NCBI GenBank assembly: GCA_943846785.1
Contig: OX044367.1
Span: forward strand, 620,001-684,000
From: SCGC-AAA076-P13 sp905478035
Lineage (GTDB): Bacteria; Pseudomonadota; Gammaproteobacteria; Magnimaribacterales; D2472
Reading direction: 5' to 3'
Length of the DNA stretch: 64,000 nt
The notes beneath the pieces were generated by a model. The model made no database searches and was not told the DNA's origin. It worked only from the letters and a program-made list of their open reading frames with translations. This document shows, one piece after another, positions 50,641 through 59,038 of the stretch (its first letter is position 1; every line of letters starts with the position of its first letter). A program made the position numbers and the translations under genes.

Positions 50641-51359
50641 TGGAAAAAATACAAGAACTAACAAAAGGTAAGGCAAAGTCTCTATTCACTACTTCAAATG
50701 AAGATCAGCTGGTTATGCATTTTAGTGATGACACTTCAGCATTTGATGGAAAGAAAAAAGAAGCATTGATGGGCAAAGGTGCTGTTAATAATCAATTTAA
50801 TGCTTTTATTATGGATCATCTAGAAGATAATGGCGTTGAGACTCATCATATTGAAGTACTTAATAATAATGATTCATTGGTTCATAAACTTTCTATGTTT
50901 CCTATCGAATGTGTTATTAGAAATAGAGCCTCTGGATCAATTTGTAGAAGACTTGGTACCGAAGATGGCCTAATCCTTGAGAGCCCTCTATTTGAGTTTT
51001 TTTTAAAAGATGATGATTTAGGTGACCCACTTATAAATGATGAACACATTTTATCTTTTGGATGGGCTGCGAGAGATCAAATTGATGAAATGAAGCTCCT
51101 TACATATAAGGTGAATACAATTCTTTCTAAATTATTCATTGATTCTGGTCTTATATTGGTTGATTTTAAGGTTGAATTTGGAGTCTCTGGTAACAAGATC
51201 CTTCTTGCTGATGAATTTACTCCTGATGGATGTAGGTTATGGGATTCTGAAACTTTAAAAAAAATGGATAAAGATAGATTTAGAGAAGGTCTTGGAGATG
51301 TTGTCGAATCGTATCATCAAGTTGCAGATAGACTAGGTATGAATATAAAACTTGATTAA
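50640..51359 (+). CDS. purC: Phosphoribosylaminoimidazole-succinocarboxamide synthase
   Basis: PurC (SAICAR synthase) performs the eighth step of purine synthesis. KGKAKSLFTT (9-18), GKGAVNNQFNAF near 42-53, ECVIRNRASGSICRRLG (about 94-110), and KVEFGVSGNKILLADEFTPDGCRLW (given in part) identify it. Length 239. Its stop codon lies inside the IscR-type operator of the next gene. Confidence 0.97.
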   Translation: MEKIQELTKGKAKSLFTTSNEDQLVMHFSDDTSAFDGKKKEALMGKGAVNNQFNAFIMDHLEDNGVETHHIEVLNNNDSLVHKLSMFPIECVIRNRASGSICRRLGTEDGLILESPLFEFFLKDDDLGDPLINDEHILSFGWAARDQIDEMKLLTYKVNTILSKLFIDSGLILVDFKVEFGVSGNKILLADEFTPDGCRLWDSETLKKMDKDRFREGLGDVVESYHQVADRLGMNIKLD

Positions 51360-51379
51360 AATAGTCAAGTATTTATAAT
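51348..51379 (+). promoter_or_regulatory. iscR promoter with type 1 IscR-binding site
   Basis: 51348-51372 matches the 25-bp type 1 IscR consensus (ATASYYGACTRWWWYAGTCRRSTAT) at 23 positions; the right half AGTCAAGTAT is perfect, mismatches are at the second and ninth positions. It overlaps -35 TTGATT (51352-51357); a 16-bp spacer leads to -10 TATAAT (51374-51379). The GTG start follows after 6 nt without a Shine-Dalgarno. Holo-IscR should repress this promoter as in E. coli. Confidence 0.85.
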
Positions 51380-51385
51380 TCATGC

Positions 51386-51820
51386 GTGAAACTTACTACT
51401 AAAAGCAGATATGCAGTTAATGCCCTTACAGAGTTAACTGCTCTTGAGACCTTTGGTCCAGTATCATTGTTTGATATATCAGAAAGTCAAAATATAGAGC
51501 TATCCTATCTAGAACAAATATTTAGAAAATTAAGAATTGCGGGTATTGTTAAAAGTACTAGAGGAAGAAATGGCGGCTATATGTTTGCAAAGGATCCATC
51601 ACGCATAACAATAAAAGAAATTATGAATGCTGTTGAGGAAGACTTAGATGCAACAAACTGTAATGGTACTAGTACTTGTCATCATGGCAAACAATGTAAG
51701 ACTCATAATCTATGGCATGAATTAAATGAAGTTGTAGATAATTATTTAAGTAAAATAACCATTAATAAGCTTGTAGAATCAAATAGTAGCCCATATATAA
51801 GCCTAAGAGAGATAAGTTAA
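51386..51820 (+). CDS. iscR: Iron-sulfur cluster regulator IscR
   Basis: IscR is an Rrf2-family winged-helix repressor that senses 2Fe-2S supply. N-terminal KLTTKSRYAVNALTEL with start GTG at 51386, winged helix to about 70 (RKLRIAGIVKSTRGRNGGY), and cluster ligands Cys92, Cys98, Cys104 plus a His in CKTHNLW. Length 144. The spacing C-x5-C-x5-C equals that of E. coli IscR, so the cluster and type 1 binding should be conserved. Confidence 0.95.
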   Translation: MKLTTKSRYAVNALTELTALETFGPVSLFDISESQNIELSYLEQIFRKLRIAGIVKSTRGRNGGYMFAKDPSRITIKEIMNAVEEDLDATNCNGTSTCHHGKQCKTHNLWHELNEVVDNYLSKITINKLVESNSSPYISLREIS

Positions 51821-53041
51821 ATGAGCACACAAAAAACAATATATTTAGACTATGCATCAACCACACCGGTTGATCCAAGAGTTGCATCTAAAATGATGCA
51901 ATATCTAACTCCTGATGGAGAGTTTGGTAACCCAGCTTCTAGATCTCATCGTTACGGCTGGAAAGCTGATGATGCTGTAGAAGAAGCAAGATCTCATGTT
52001 GCAAATCTAGTTAATTGCGATCCACGAGAAATAGTTTGGACATCTGGTGCTACTGAGGCAGATAACCTGGCTATTAAAGGGGTTGCAAGATTTTATAAAT
52101 CAAAAGGCAACCATATCATTACATCCAAAATTGAACATAAAGCAGTTCTTGATCCGTGCAGGCAGCTCGAGAGAGAAGGGTTTGAAGTAACATATCTTGA
52201 TCCAAATGATGGCGGAGTTATAACTCCTGAAGCTATAAAAGATGCTATGCAAGAAAATACTATTCTTGTATCTGTAATGCATATAAATAATGAATTAGGC
52301 ACTCTTAATGATTTAGAAGAGATTGGAAAAATTACAAGAGAAGCTGGTGCATTTTTTCATGTAGATGCTGCTCAAAGTACTGGTAAGGTAGATATCAATC
52401 TTTCAACACTTCCGGTAGACCTTATGTCTTTTTCAGCTCATAAAACTTATGGGCCTAAAGGCATTGGAGCTTTATTTGTCAGAAGAAAACCTAGAGTAAG
52501 AATTGAAGCGCTAATTCATGGCGGCGGTCATGAAAGAGGAATGAGATCTGGAACTCTTCCAACACATCAAATTGTTGGCATGGGTGAGGCCTTTAAAATT
52601 GCAAAAGAAGAAATGGAATCAGATCACACAAAAATAAAGTCTTATCATGAAAAATTTCTTAAGGAGGCAATGAAAATAGAACATGCATATATTAATGGTG
52701 ATGTTAATAACAAGGTACCAAATATTTTAAATATCAGCTTCAATTTTGTAGAAGGTGAATCTTTAATCATGGGTCTTAAGGATATTGCTGTATCTTCTGG
52801 GTCTGCATGCACATCAGCAAGTCTTGAGCCTTCTTATGTATTGAGAGCACTTGGAAGAAAGGATGAGTTAGCTCATAGTTCAATTAGATTTTCATTTGGA
52901 AGATTTACTAGCGATGATGATATAAGAGATACATTAGCAATTTTAAATAAAGTTGTTGATAGATTAAGAGAGCTTTCGCCATTATGGGAAATGCACTTAG
53001 ATGGTATTGATCTAGATACTGTTAAATGGAATACACACTAA
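51821..53041 (+). CDS. iscS: Cysteine desulfurase IscS
   Basis: IscS takes sulfur from cysteine for Fe-S clusters and tRNA thiolation. YLDYASTTPVDPR (about 7-19), PLP Lys in SFSAHKTYGPKG, and the mobile catalytic-Cys loop SSGSACTSASLEPS (about 326-339). The C-terminal region DLDTVKWNTH matches the IscU-binding end. Length 406 (E. coli 404). It begins directly after the iscR stop. Confidence 0.98.
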   Translation: MSTQKTIYLDYASTTPVDPRVASKMMQYLTPDGEFGNPASRSHRYGWKADDAVEEARSHVANLVNCDPREIVWTSGATEADNLAIKGVARFYKSKGNHIITSKIEHKAVLDPCRQLEREGFEVTYLDPNDGGVITPEAIKDAMQENTILVSVMHINNELGTLNDLEEIGKITREAGAFFHVDAAQSTGKVDINLSTLPVDLMSFSAHKTYGPKGIGALFVRRKPRVRIEALIHGGGHERGMRSGTLPTHQIVGMGEAFKIAKEEMESDHTKIKSYHEKFLKEAMKIEHAYINGDVNNKVPNILNISFNFVEGESLIMGLKDIAVSSGSACTSASLEPSYVLRALGRKDELAHSSIRFSFGRFTSDDDIRDTLAILNKVVDRLRELSPLWEMHLDGIDLDTVKWNTH

Positions 53042-53055
53042 ATTAGGAGCTTTTT

Positions 53056-53460
53056 ATGGCATATAGTAAAAAAGTAGTTGATAAATTTGAGAATACCTTA
53101 GAAAACCCACAAGCATTTAATGTTGGTAGGTTCGACCCTAAAGAAGAAAATATAGGAACTGGCATGGTTGGAGCGCCAGCATGCGGCGATGTTATGAAAC
53201 TTCAAATTAAATGTGAGCCAAAAGGGAATACTCATATTATTAAAGACGTAAAGTTCAAGACTTATGGTTGTGGGTCTGCTATTGCATCATCAAGTGAATT
53301 GGTAGAAATGCTTATTGGCAAAACTCTTGAAGAGGCCAAAGAAATTAAAAATAAAGAAATAGTAGATGCATTAGAGCTTCCTCCAATAAAGATACATTGT
53401 TCAGTTTTGGCTGAAGACTCAATTAAACAAGCTATCGAAGACTACGAATCTAAGCAGTAA
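53056..53460 (+). CDS. iscU: Iron-sulfur cluster scaffold IscU
   Basis: IscU assembles 2Fe-2S clusters. Ligands: Cys in GAPACGD (about 36-42), Cys in TYGCGSA, Cys in KIHCSVLAED, with the Asp of CGD. The chaperone-binding motif, LPPVK in E. coli, is present as LPPIK just before the third cysteine, which implies an HscA partner although hscBA are not in this operon. Length 134. AGGAG ribosome site 9 bases before the ATG. Confidence 0.97.
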   Translation: MAYSKKVVDKFENTLENPQAFNVGRFDPKEENIGTGMVGAPACGDVMKLQIKCEPKGNTHIIKDVKFKTYGCGSAIASSSELVEMLIGKTLEEAKEIKNKEIVDALELPPIKIHCSVLAEDSIKQAIEDYESKQ

Positions 53461-53468
53461 GAAAAACT

Positions 53469-53810
53469 ATGAAAAGTATTGATCCATCTAATTTAAACTT
53501 TTCTGATAAAGCTATAAGTCATTTTTTAAATAGCCTTGAGTCAAGAGGAAAAGGTAAAGGAATCCAAATTGGTGTTAAGAAAGCTGGTTGTTCTGGTTAT
53601 GAATATTTTTTTGAATTCGTAGATAATATTGATACTAATAATATTCTTTTTGAGAGAAATGGTTGCAAAATATATGTAGATAAAACTAGTTTAGAATTCT
53701 TAAAAGGCAGTCTTGTTGATTATTCTGAAGATGGATTAAATCAAGGAATAAAATTTGTTAACCCCAATGCAAAAGCAGTTTGTGGCTGTGGGGAAAGTTT
53801 CACAATCTAG
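53469..53810 (+). CDS. iscA: A-type Fe-S carrier IscA
   Basis: IscA delivers iron or clusters to targets. The three conserved cysteines are in KKAGCSGYEY (about 37-46) and the C-terminal VCGCGESF (about 104-111). Length 113, a little over E. coli (107). It follows iscU by 8 bases. In E. coli hscB and hscA come next; here fdx begins three bases after the stop. Confidence 0.95.
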   Translation: MKSIDPSNLNFSDKAISHFLNSLESRGKGKGIQIGVKKAGCSGYEYFFEFVDNIDTNNILFERNGCKIYVDKTSLEFLKGSLVDYSEDGLNQGIKFVNPNAKAVCGCGESFTI

Positions 53811-53813
53811 AAA

Positions 53814-54155
53814 ATGGCTAAAATTAAAATATGGCCTCATCACGAGCTTTGTCCAGAAGGAGCAGAAATTAGTACTCTCCCAGATGAAACTATTTGTGAA
53901 GCTGCTCTTAGAGAAGGAATAAAAATTGAACATGCATGTGAAATGTCCTGTGCTTGCACAACTTGTCATTGCATAGTTAGAAAAGGCTTTGAAAAACTAG
54001 ATGAAGCAAGTGACATTGAGGAAGATATGCTTGATAAGGCATGGGGGCTTGAGCAAACATCTAGATTAAGTTGTCAGACAGTACCGCCGATGGATGAATA
54101 TTTAGAAATTGAACTCCCTAAATATAATATTAATATGGTATCAGAGGATCACTAA
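53814..54155 (+). CDS. fdx: ISC-type 2Fe-2S ferredoxin
   Basis: Fdx donates electrons for cluster assembly. Cluster ligands: Cys42, Cys48, Cys51 in ACEMSCACTTCHC (C-x5-C-x2-C) and a fourth Cys in SRLSCQTV, the pattern of adrenodoxin-like ISC ferredoxins. Length 113. Its stop overlaps the iscX start by one base (TAATG). hscBA are missing between iscA and this gene. Confidence 0.96.
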   Translation: MAKIKIWPHHELCPEGAEISTLPDETICEAALREGIKIEHACEMSCACTTCHCIVRKGFEKLDEASDIEEDMLDKAWGLEQTSRLSCQTVPPMDEYLEIELPKYNINMVSEDH

Positions 54156-54358
54156 TGAACGAGCTAAATTGGAATGACATAAATGACATAGCAATTGAAT
54201 TAAGCGATAAATTCCCTGAAATTGATCCTCAATGGATTAGTTTTCCTGATTTACATTCAAAAATTTGCAATTTAGAAAGCTTTATTGGAGACCCCAATCG
54301 CTCAAATGAGAAAGTTTTAGAAGCTATTCAGATGTTATGGATAGAAGAATCTCAATAA
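54155..54358 (+). CDS. iscX: IscX (YfhJ)
   Basis: IscX is a small acidic protein that binds IscS and iron and tunes cluster assembly. The 67-residue product has the family's LNWNDINDIAIELSDKFPEIDP start and DLHSKICNLESFIGDP followed by EKVLEAIQMLWIEE (given in part). It ends the isc operon. Confidence 0.95.
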   Translation: MNELNWNDINDIAIELSDKFPEIDPQWISFPDLHSKICNLESFIGDPNRSNEKVLEAIQMLWIEESQ

Positions 54359-54364
54359 GTCCCA

Positions 54365-54370
54365 TATAAT
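54365..54370 (+). promoter_or_regulatory. -10 box upstream of ndk
   Basis: A perfect TATAAT in the 41-base gap after iscX, 29 bases before the ndk ATG. AGGAAG ribosome site follows. No good -35, so it is a weak candidate for a promoter of the ndk-rlmN-der run. Confidence 0.35.
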
Positions 54371-54399
54371 GGCTAAAATTTTTTATAGGAAGAATTATC

Positions 54400-54825
54400 A
54401 TGGCAATAGAACAAACATTATCAATCATTAAACCAGACGCTGTTTCGAAAAACGTTGTAGGTAAAATTATTTCTAGATTTGAGGATAATGGTCTTCATCT
54501 GGTTGCTGGAAAGTTAACTCATTTAACAGATGAAATGGCTTCAGGCTTTTATGCAGAACATGAAGGTAGACCTTTTTTCAATGACCTAAAAAAATTCATG
54601 ACATCAGGTCCTGTATTTGTTCAAGTGCTTGAGGGTGAAGGGGCCATATTAAAAAACAGAGAGCTTATGGGAAGCACTAATCCACAGGAAGCTGATGCTG
54701 GAACTATAAGAGCTGATTTTGCTGTCAGTATAGATGCTAATGCAGTTCATGGGTCAGACTCTGAAGCTAGCGCAATAAGAGAGATTAATTATTTTTTCAA
54801 AGATGAAGAAATAATATCTAAATAA
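54400..54825 (+). CDS. ndk: Nucleoside diphosphate kinase
   Basis: Ndk balances nucleoside triphosphates. Phosphorylated His117 lies in NAVHGSDS; TLSIIKPDAV (6-15) opens the fold. Length 141. AGGAAG ribosome site. Order iscX-ndk-rlmN is the common gammaproteobacterial one. rlmN starts three bases after the stop. Confidence 0.98.
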   Translation: MAIEQTLSIIKPDAVSKNVVGKIISRFEDNGLHLVAGKLTHLTDEMASGFYAEHEGRPFFNDLKKFMTSGPVFVQVLEGEGAILKNRELMGSTNPQEADAGTIRADFAVSIDANAVHGSDSEASAIREINYFFKDEEIISK

Positions 54826-54828
54826 ATT

Positions 54829-55911
54829 TTGGATAAAAAAGAAAATCTTCTAGGCTATTCATTAAATACGCTTGAAGATTTTTTTGAGAGAATTGAGGAA
54901 CCAAAATTTAGAGCAAAACAATTATTAAAATGGATTCATCAGAAGGGCGTTATTGATTTTGAATTAATGACTGATTTTAATAAGCTTCTTAGGGAAAGGC
55001 TTAACGGTATAGCTATTATCAGACCGCCTCAAATTGAAGAGGTTCATGTATCTCCTGAAGGAACAAAAAAATACTTAATAAAGTTAGATTCAGGATCAAT
55101 GGTTGAGATGGTTAGAATACCTGAAAAAAAGAGAATGACTCTGTGTATATCTTCTCAAGCAGGTTGTGCGCTTCAATGTACTTTTTGCGCAACTGGTGCC
55201 CAAGGTTTTGAAAAAAATTTAACAGCTGCAGAAATTATTGGACAAGTTTGGTTAGCAAATTTTTACGATAGCAATGACCCTAATATTACTAATGTAGTTT
55301 TTATGGGAATGGGAGAGCCATTATTAAATTTTAACCCTGTAATTGAATCTGCAAAAATAATGAAAGATCAATTGGCATATGGTCTTTCTAGAAAAAGAAT
55401 AACCATTAGCACTTCAGGAATAACTCCTCAAATAGATCAATTAACAAGATCTATTGATGTATCTTTAGCTATATCGCTTCATGCACCGATTGATTCACTT
55501 AGAGACGAAATTGTTCCTATTAACAAGAAATACCCAATAAAAATGTTAATGAGCTCATGTAAGAATTACTTGTCTTTTTATGAGGGAAAAAGAAGTATAA
55601 CTATTGAATATATTCTTATTGATGGCATTAATGACTCTCCTGACTTAGCTAGACAATTGACAAAGCTTTTATCAAACATTTCATGCAAAATTAATCTAAT
55701 ACCCTTTAATCCATTCGATGGGTCTCATTACAAGAGATCTAATAAAGATGCGATAAATCAATTTAAGAGTATTCTTATGAATAAGGGGTTTATTACTACC
55801 TTAAGAGTTACTAGGGGAGATGCAATTGATGGGGCTTGTGGTCAGCTTGTAGGGAAATTAACAAAATCTATTAAAGGTAAAAAGTTAATACAACATCAAT
55901 CAATATCATGA
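54829..55911 (+). CDS. rlmN: 23S rRNA/tRNA adenine-C2 methyltransferase RlmN
   Basis: RlmN is a radical-SAM enzyme methylating A2503 of 23S rRNA and A37 of some tRNAs. Cluster cysteines 113, 117 and 120 in CALQCTFC; GMGEPLLNF near 162-170; the methyl-carrier cysteine is in the C-terminal GACGQL. The start is TTG (MDKKENLLGYSLN). Length 360. It overlaps rodZ by four bases (ATGA). The pilF gene often found next is absent. Confidence 0.97.
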   Translation: MDKKENLLGYSLNTLEDFFERIEEPKFRAKQLLKWIHQKGVIDFELMTDFNKLLRERLNGIAIIRPPQIEEVHVSPEGTKKYLIKLDSGSMVEMVRIPEKKRMTLCISSQAGCALQCTFCATGAQGFEKNLTAAEIIGQVWLANFYDSNDPNITNVVFMGMGEPLLNFNPVIESAKIMKDQLAYGLSRKRITISTSGITPQIDQLTRSIDVSLAISLHAPIDSLRDEIVPINKKYPIKMLMSSCKNYLSFYEGKRSITIEYILIDGINDSPDLARQLTKLLSNISCKINLIPFNPFDGSHYKRSNKDAINQFKSILMNKGFITTLRVTRGDAIDGACGQLVGKLTKSIKGKKLIQHQSIS

Positions 55912-56669
55912 CCGACAATTTAAAATCTGCTAATTCAGCTAAAACTGGAAAAGTATTTCAGGATGCTAGGATAGAGCAGAAATTAACAACAGATGAAATA
56001 GCTAATAAAACCCTAATAAATATAAAGTATATTAAAGCCATTGAATCGGGTGATTATTCAGACTTTCCAAGTGAGGCTTTTGCAAAAGCCTATTTTATTA
56101 AGTATCAAAGTTTTTTAAATATAGAATGTGAATTTCCATCTATCTATATCCAGGAGAATAGAAAAGAGCAGATTGTTAAAAAATCAGTTGCTGTTTTTAA
56201 TAAATCATTCAAAAAAATTGTTATTGCAATGGGCTTAGTAATTTCAATTTTAATCATTTCAATTTTTTTAAAAGCGCTTTTTAGTAATACTGAAATTCAA
56301 TTAAAACAACAAAATATTAATGAGATAAGTAAAGATTCACTTTCTACTATGGTAAATATTGTTAATGACAATAAAACATTGATAGATTTTGAAAAAGATG
56401 ATCAAGAAATTGAGACCTTAAAAATAGAAAATCAACTTAAGCTAACATTTATAGGTGAATGCTGGATAGAACTTTATTCAGGAGAAACTCTCATTGAAAG
56501 TCAGTTATTCCAATCAGGAGATTTTTATCAAGTAATTATTCAAATGCCTTATAAAATTATTGTTGGAAATGCTGATGCAGTAATAGGGGCATATAATGGT
56601 ATTGAGATTGATTTTATTACCAATGCTAATAGACTTAATGTAAATACTATTATTTTTAATGATGAATAA
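55908..56669 (+). CDS. rodZ: RodZ-like HTH/DUF4115 membrane protein
   Basis: RodZ links MreB filaments to the elongation machinery. N-terminal helix-turn-helix (about 15-70: FQDARIEQKLTTDEIANKT), a basic juxtamembrane stretch, one membrane helix (about 100-122) and a C-terminal DUF4115 beta domain (about 180-250) with CWIELYSGETLIESQLF. Length 253 against 337 in E. coli because the linker is short. The place before ispG is conserved. Confidence 0.9.
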   Translation: MTDNLKSANSAKTGKVFQDARIEQKLTTDEIANKTLINIKYIKAIESGDYSDFPSEAFAKAYFIKYQSFLNIECEFPSIYIQENRKEQIVKKSVAVFNKSFKKIVIAMGLVISILIISIFLKALFSNTEIQLKQQNINEISKDSLSTMVNIVNDNKTLIDFEKDDQEIETLKIENQLKLTFIGECWIELYSGETLIESQLFQSGDFYQVIIQMPYKIIVGNADAVIGAYNGIEIDFITNANRLNVNTIIFNDE

Positions 56670-57759
56670 TTGGATAACAAGAAAAGATACCAAAGCTATA
56701 AATGTTGGCAATGTGGTTGTTGGTAATAAGAACCCTATTAGTGTCCAATCAATGACCAATACTAATACTTGTGATGTGATCGCTACTGTCAAACAAATCA
56801 ATGATTTAAAGGCTGCTGGAGCAGATATAGTTAGGGTCTCAGTTCCAGGTTTTGAAGAAGCTGCTGCATTTAAAGAAATTAAGAAATCTGTTGATATGCC
56901 ACTTGTTGCAGATATTCATTTCGATTATAAAATTGCACTTGAAGTAGCAGATACTGCAGATTGCTTGAGAATCAATCCTGGAAATATTGGAAAAGAGGCT
57001 AGAGTAGCTGAAGTTATAAATGCAGCAAAATTTAATAATGTACCAATAAGAGTTGGAGTTAATGCTGGTTCTCTTGAAAAAGATCTTCAAAAAAAATATG
57101 GTGAGCCAAATGCAGATGCTTTGGTTGAATCTGCACTAAGACACGTAGAAATACTTGATAAATTTAATTTCGACAATTATAAAATGAGCCTAAAAGCATC
57201 TAATATTGAAATGACAGTTGAGGCTTATAGAAAAATATCTAAATTAATTAATCAGCCCTTGCATTTAGGTATTACCGAGGCAGGAAGTTACAGGGCTGGT
57301 ACTGTTAAATCATCTATTGGAGTTGGTATGCTTCTCTCTGAAGGCATTGGAGATACTATTAGAATATCTCTTGCTTCTGATCCTGTAGATGAGATAAAAA
57401 TTGGCTGGGATATATTAAGAAGTCTAAATATAAGGAGTAGAGGAGTTAAAATAATTGCTTGCCCAAGTTGTTCTCGTCAAAATTTTAATGTTATAGAAGT
57501 TGTAAACGAATTAGAAGAACGTCTTGAAGATATAAGTGAGGATATTGAGGTTGCTGTAATTGGCTGTTACGTTAACGGTCCAGGTGAAAGCAAAGCTGCA
57601 GAAATTGGATTGACTGGCGCTAGCCCTCAAAATTTATTATATGTTGACGGGTCGCCTGATAAAAAAATTAATAGTAAAGATATCGTCAAAGAAATTGAAG
57701 AGAGAGTAAGAACAAAAATTTCTTTAAGAGATTCACCAGAGATAATAGTAAGGAGCTGA
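56659..57759 (+). CDS. ispG: 4-hydroxy-3-methylbut-2-enyl-diphosphate synthase
   Basis: IspG (GcpE) is a 4Fe-4S enzyme of the MEP isoprenoid pathway, acting downstream of IspDF encoded at 27846. Cluster ligands in ACPSCSRQNF (two Cys, about 264-273) and GCYVNGPGES (Cys about 299). Length 366. Two consecutive ATG codons (56659 and 56662) are possible; the start overlaps rodZ by up to 11 bases. hisS follows after one base. Confidence 0.97.
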   Translation: MMNNWITRKDTKAINVGNVVVGNKNPISVQSMTNTNTCDVIATVKQINDLKAAGADIVRVSVPGFEEAAAFKEIKKSVDMPLVADIHFDYKIALEVADTADCLRINPGNIGKEARVAEVINAAKFNNVPIRVGVNAGSLEKDLQKKYGEPNADALVESALRHVEILDKFNFDNYKMSLKASNIEMTVEAYRKISKLINQPLHLGITEAGSYRAGTVKSSIGVGMLLSEGIGDTIRISLASDPVDEIKIGWDILRSLNIRSRGVKIIACPSCSRQNFNVIEVVNELEERLEDISEDIEVAVIGCYVNGPGESKAAEIGLTGASPQNLLYVDGSPDKKINSKDIVKEIEERVRTKISLRDSPEIIVRS

Positions 57760-57760
57760 A

Positions 57761-59023
57761 ATGGATAAAATTCACTCATTAACAGGAATGCTAGATCACT
57801 ATAATGATGGCGATAAAGAAAATATATCTGTAAAAATATTCGAGACTGAAAAAAGAATAAGAAAAATTTTTTTAAATTATAAATATAGTGAAATCAGAAC
57901 ACCTGCATTAGAAGATACTAATTTATTTATTCGCTCTGCAGGAGATGCATCAGACATAGTAAATAAAGAAATCTATTCTTTTGATGATAAAAATAATAAA
58001 AATATTGCTTTAAGACCAGAAGGAACTGCTAGCGTAATTAGGGCAGTAATTGAAAAAAAACTTGATCAATCAAGCCATAAACTTTGGTATATGGGACCAA
58101 TGTGGAGATATGAAAGGCCGCAAAAAGGAAGATATAGACAATTTTATCAAGCTGGTGTTGAAATTCTTGGCTACCATGAAGGCGCTGCAGAATTTGAGAT
58201 CATATCGATGGTATGTTCAATAATTGAAGAATTTAGTATAGAAAATTGCACAGTAAAAATAAATCATCTTGGCGATGAAGAAAGCAAAAAGTTATTTTGC
58301 AATGCTTTGGTTTCATATCTTGAGCCTTTCAAAGATCAGTTAGATGAAAAAGATCTTTCTAGACTTAGTAAAAACCCCTTAAGAGTTCTTGATTCAAAGA
58401 ATACAGAAACCCAATCTCTTCTAAAGAATGCACCATCTCTAAAAGATTTTATTAAACCTTCTGCATTATCTTTGCTAGAAAAAATAGAAAATGAATATAA
58501 GGATATATGCAATATTGAAATTGATTACACGTTAGTAAGAGGCCTTGATTATTATTCTGGTTTTGTATTTGAGGCTTTATCATCAGAACTTGGTGCTCAG
58601 GACTCTTTCCTAGGCGGTGGAAGATATGACAGTTTGTCATCAAAACTTGGTGGTAAAAGCCTTCCGTCTATAGGAATGGCGATAGGCATCGAAAGATTTG
58701 CAAGCTTAATCAAAAATTTTACAGTTTCGAATAAAATTGTTTCATTTATTACACTTACTAGCAATTTAGAGTCAAAACCATATAAAATAGCGCACCAACT
58801 TAGATCATTGAATAGTAATATTGTTTTAGATTTACAGTTATCTGAGGGCAGTCTTAAATCTAAACTCAGAAAAGCAAATAAAAATAATTCAGACTACGCA
58901 ATTATTATTGGAGAGGAAGAATTGAAGGATGGAACTGCTGTTATTAAGTTTTTGAATGATGAACTTAAAGATCAGCAAACTGTCTCAATTAAAGAATTGC
59001 TCAGTTTTTATAAAGCACTATAG
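57761..59023 (+). CDS. hisS: Histidyl-tRNA synthetase
   Basis: HisS charges tRNA-His. Motif 1 YSEIRTPALEDTNLFIRS (about 42-59), motif 2 MWRYERPQKGRYRQFYQ (about 113-129), HisA motif LVRGLDYYSGFVFE (about 252-265) and motif 3 GMAIGIERF; anticodon domain from about 325. Length 420. ispG-hisS-yfgM-bamB-der is the conserved order. Confidence 0.97.
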   Translation: MDKIHSLTGMLDHYNDGDKENISVKIFETEKRIRKIFLNYKYSEIRTPALEDTNLFIRSAGDASDIVNKEIYSFDDKNNKNIALRPEGTASVIRAVIEKKLDQSSHKLWYMGPMWRYERPQKGRYRQFYQAGVEILGYHEGAAEFEIISMVCSIIEEFSIENCTVKINHLGDEESKKLFCNALVSYLEPFKDQLDEKDLSRLSKNPLRVLDSKNTETQSLLKNAPSLKDFIKPSALSLLEKIENEYKDICNIEIDYTLVRGLDYYSGFVFEALSSELGAQDSFLGGGRYDSLSSKLGGKSLPSIGMAIGIERFASLIKNFTVSNKIVSFITLTSNLESKPYKIAHQLRSLNSNIVLDLQLSEGSLKSKLRKANKNNSDYAIIIGEEELKDGTAVIKFLNDELKDQQTVSIKELLSFYKAL

Positions 59024-59038
59024 CTTCAGGAAAAAATT

